NCBI RefSeq assembly: GCF_947179165.1
Contig: NC_077247.1
Location: 45,924,935 to 45,988,934 of the forward strand
Origin: Solanum dulcamara
Lineage: Eukaryota; Streptophyta; Magnoliopsida; Solanales; Solanaceae
Length of the DNA: 64,000 nt
Direction: 5' to 3'
Notes under the pieces: generated by a model
What the model saw: the letters and a program-made list of their open reading frames with translations, nothing else
Database searches by the model: none
Told to the model about the DNA's origin: nothing
Shown here: one piece after another, positions 62,440 to 64,000 of the stretch
Layout: every line of letters begins with the position of its first letter
Position numbering within the stretch: position 1 is the first letter of the stretch
Made by a program: the position numbers and the translations under genes

Positions 62440-62900
62440 TGCTGCCACACTGTCGAAAACTCAACTGGTTTTTCACAGATAGAAACTCATAGAATCATAC
62501 TCTTGGAAAATGTAAGCCACAATCAAGATGCAGTTAGAGTAACAACATTCTTAGCAGCACATCACTTATTTGATTCAGTAGGTCTCCAGTCTGTGCACGA
62601 CTAGACCAAAACAAATAATTCAGCAATTCTTTTCCTTTCTCCTTTGTAAATCTCTCCAACACAAACTTTTCAGGTCTGTCAAACACCTTTGGATCTTTCA
62701 TCACTAATGGCTGGTAACCACAAAGAAGTTCTCCTTTCTTGATTTCATAAACTGAATCATGTGAACTCAACATAAAATCTTTTCTTGCTCTTGCATATTG
62801 ACTTGACACTGGTGATCTAAGCTTAAGTGTTTCATAAACTAAAGACAGAACAAGTTCTATTTCTTTTACACTTTCAGAACTCAAATTCCATAAATAAGTC
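62440..62900 (-). pseudogene. CYP74-family P450 fragment (divinyl ether / allene oxide synthase type)
   Basis: The minus strand encodes ESVKEIELVLSLVYETLKL, QYARARKDFMLSSHDSVYEI, KKGELLCGYQPLVMKDPKVF and RPEKFVLERFTKEKGKELLN, then YLFWS. These are hallmarks of CYP74 enzymes, which convert fatty-acid hydroperoxides to oxylipins and differ from other P450s near the haem loop. Only the C-terminal third is present. A one-base loss near 62590 shifts the frame; in the shifted frame NK.CAAKNVVTLTAS keeps the haem-ligand Cys but with TGA where relatives have Gln. A second shift then leads to IVAYIFQEYDSMSF. It begins abruptly next to the right arm and fills most of the 557-bp spacer. It is not functional. 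DES rather than AOS is suggested by wording only. Confidence 0.85.
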
Positions 62901-62904
62901 AATT

Positions 62905-63887
62905 CATTGTGATGAATATAATTGTGAAGAATAGAGAGTCATTGGATTTCGTGTACAATGAGTAATGTTCTTTTCAGACTATAAGCCGATCTCCTTATTT
63001 ACATTGATTTATTTTCATTTTCAGTGTTAATTTTTTTTTCCAGTCCGATATTTTAACATGAATAGATTTAACAAGGAAAAATGAAAGTGAAAAGACTTTG
63101 GGTGATGAGTGTAAAACAATAAATTTTCTGACAAGAAAGGAAAGAAAATCTTTTGCATTTCTTTCTATAGAATTTTGGGGAAAGGGAATGTTAGTGCAGA
63201 GTCACTTAATACCTAACAACCTAGCAAAATAAAGGCTATTTAGTATTGACTTTTTGCGTATTTTTTATAGAACCAATGTGATCAGTGTAACTCTTGAATC
63301 TCTCAACAAGTCTTTTCAATTTCTTAGCCTTTAAATAAACTTAATCCTCTTTCTTTCTAACATCACTTGTTCATCATTCTTCTACAAAATCTTTAAAATC
63401 TCTATCATCCTTCCATATTTTCTCTAATGAATGAAAATGAGCGTGTTGTGCATCAAAGACTGTTTTATACTGTCTGGGAGATTGAACTCTTAAAGGATGA
63501 AGGACCTTAATCGTTCCGTGGAAGAACTGAACTGTGGGAGTTGAGACATCGCTTTCTTACCTTCGTTCAGGAGGTTAAGAATGATACCATGGAAAGGGTG
63601 GTGTAGATGTTGTTTAGGTTTTCTTTTGTTGATGTTGTTTCCTCTTTTAAAAATAAAATAACAACATTCAGTTATGTTTTTATTTATTTTTTGAATTTTG
63701 TTTAACGATACCTAACAAAAATGTTGTGGTAAATTAACTCAGAGATCAATAGGTTAGAAATATGTCACCTCACATTAATTACTTTGCATTAAAAAGAGTG
63801 AAAAAATGTAATCTTTTAAATTTGTAAGAAATAGGATAAGTAGGTCTATTTACTTACTTTAGTGAAGATGAAGAGCCAAAGCTCCCC
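62905..63887. repeat. Right arm of the kilobase-scale inverted repeat
   Basis: This is the inverse of 60624-62347, without the SINE and without the 493-bp segment. It contains a degenerate coding-like remnant on the plus strand near 63428-63610 (MNENERVVHQRLFYTVWEIE, LWELRHRFLTFVQEVKNDTM) matching the one in the left arm. Beyond 63887 similarity to the left flank ends. Confidence 0.85.
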
Positions 63888-64000
63888 AAATTTGGTAACA
63901 TGTTTGAGTTATTGCTAAAGGAATCTAACTTGCAATTTCCAACCAGTGTTATCAAAGGCGAAAAGAGCAAAAAAGCTCTAAGGTCTGTTGGGGCTTTAAG
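63888..64000. other. Window end, start of another repeat
   Basis: The last 50 bases (caaaggcgaaaagagcaaaa ... ggggctttaag) resemble the start of a common plant repeat rich in 'aaggcg' and 'gctttaag'. It is too short to classify. Confidence 0.35.

Overview
This is a 64-kb stretch of AT-rich, repeat-laden plant nuclear DNA. The organism is most likely a member of the Solanaceae. The grounds are tRNA-derived SINEs of the TS/SolS type known from that family, an RTE-clade LINE with a TTG-repeat tail, MITE types familiar from Solanaceae genomes, and plant gene families: a CEP14-like peptide, an HCF173-like chloroplast protein, a RABA1 GTPase, an F-box gene and a CYP74 P450. Genus cannot be fixed from the sequence alone.

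Layout. 0-16 kb is mainly intergenic. It holds a PIF/Harbinger-like element (569-1346), one small secreted-peptide gene on the minus strand (6530-6817), a SINE with an 18-bp target duplication (11275-11457) and a solo LTR with a 5-bp duplication (12247-13054). 16.7-21.8 kb is a complete but decayed Ty1/copia element on the minus strand, with both LTRs, primer-binding site, polypurine tract and target duplication. 25.4-33.2 kb is the only complete large gene: a 16-exon, 595-codon NAD(P)-binding/CIA30 protein whose introns carry a SINE and an RTE LINE fragment. 35.7-37.7 kb looks like an unrecognised, probably broken multi-exon minus-strand gene. 38.1-39.5 kb is a Ty3/gypsy pol remnant. 40.5-43.7 kb is an F-box pseudogene split by a 2.09-kb solo LTR. 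43.7-54.9 kb is largely empty apart from two foldback structures and one small minus-strand gene (50441-50758). 55.1 kb onward begins a RABA1-type Rab GTPase with only exon 1 visible. Its downstream sequence holds a near-complete antisense RTE LINE (about 56.76-60.6 kb) and then a kilobase-scale inverted repeat (60624-63887) whose spacer is a broken CYP74 fragment.

How the genes relate. There are no operon-like links; the genes are independent. The main story is nested insertion and its effect on host genes: a LINE and a SINE tolerated in introns of the HCF173-like gene, a solo LTR inside an F-box reading frame, and a LINE plus inverted repeat that push any second exon of the Rab gene beyond this window or have cut it off. 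The best candidates for something not yet described are the inverted repeat around the CYP74 fragment (a possible hairpin/small-RNA locus), a second hairpin at 48.37-48.64 kb, and the unusual Asn terminus of the CEP14-like peptide.

Exon joins, boundaries and repeat alignments were done by eye; no database search was run.
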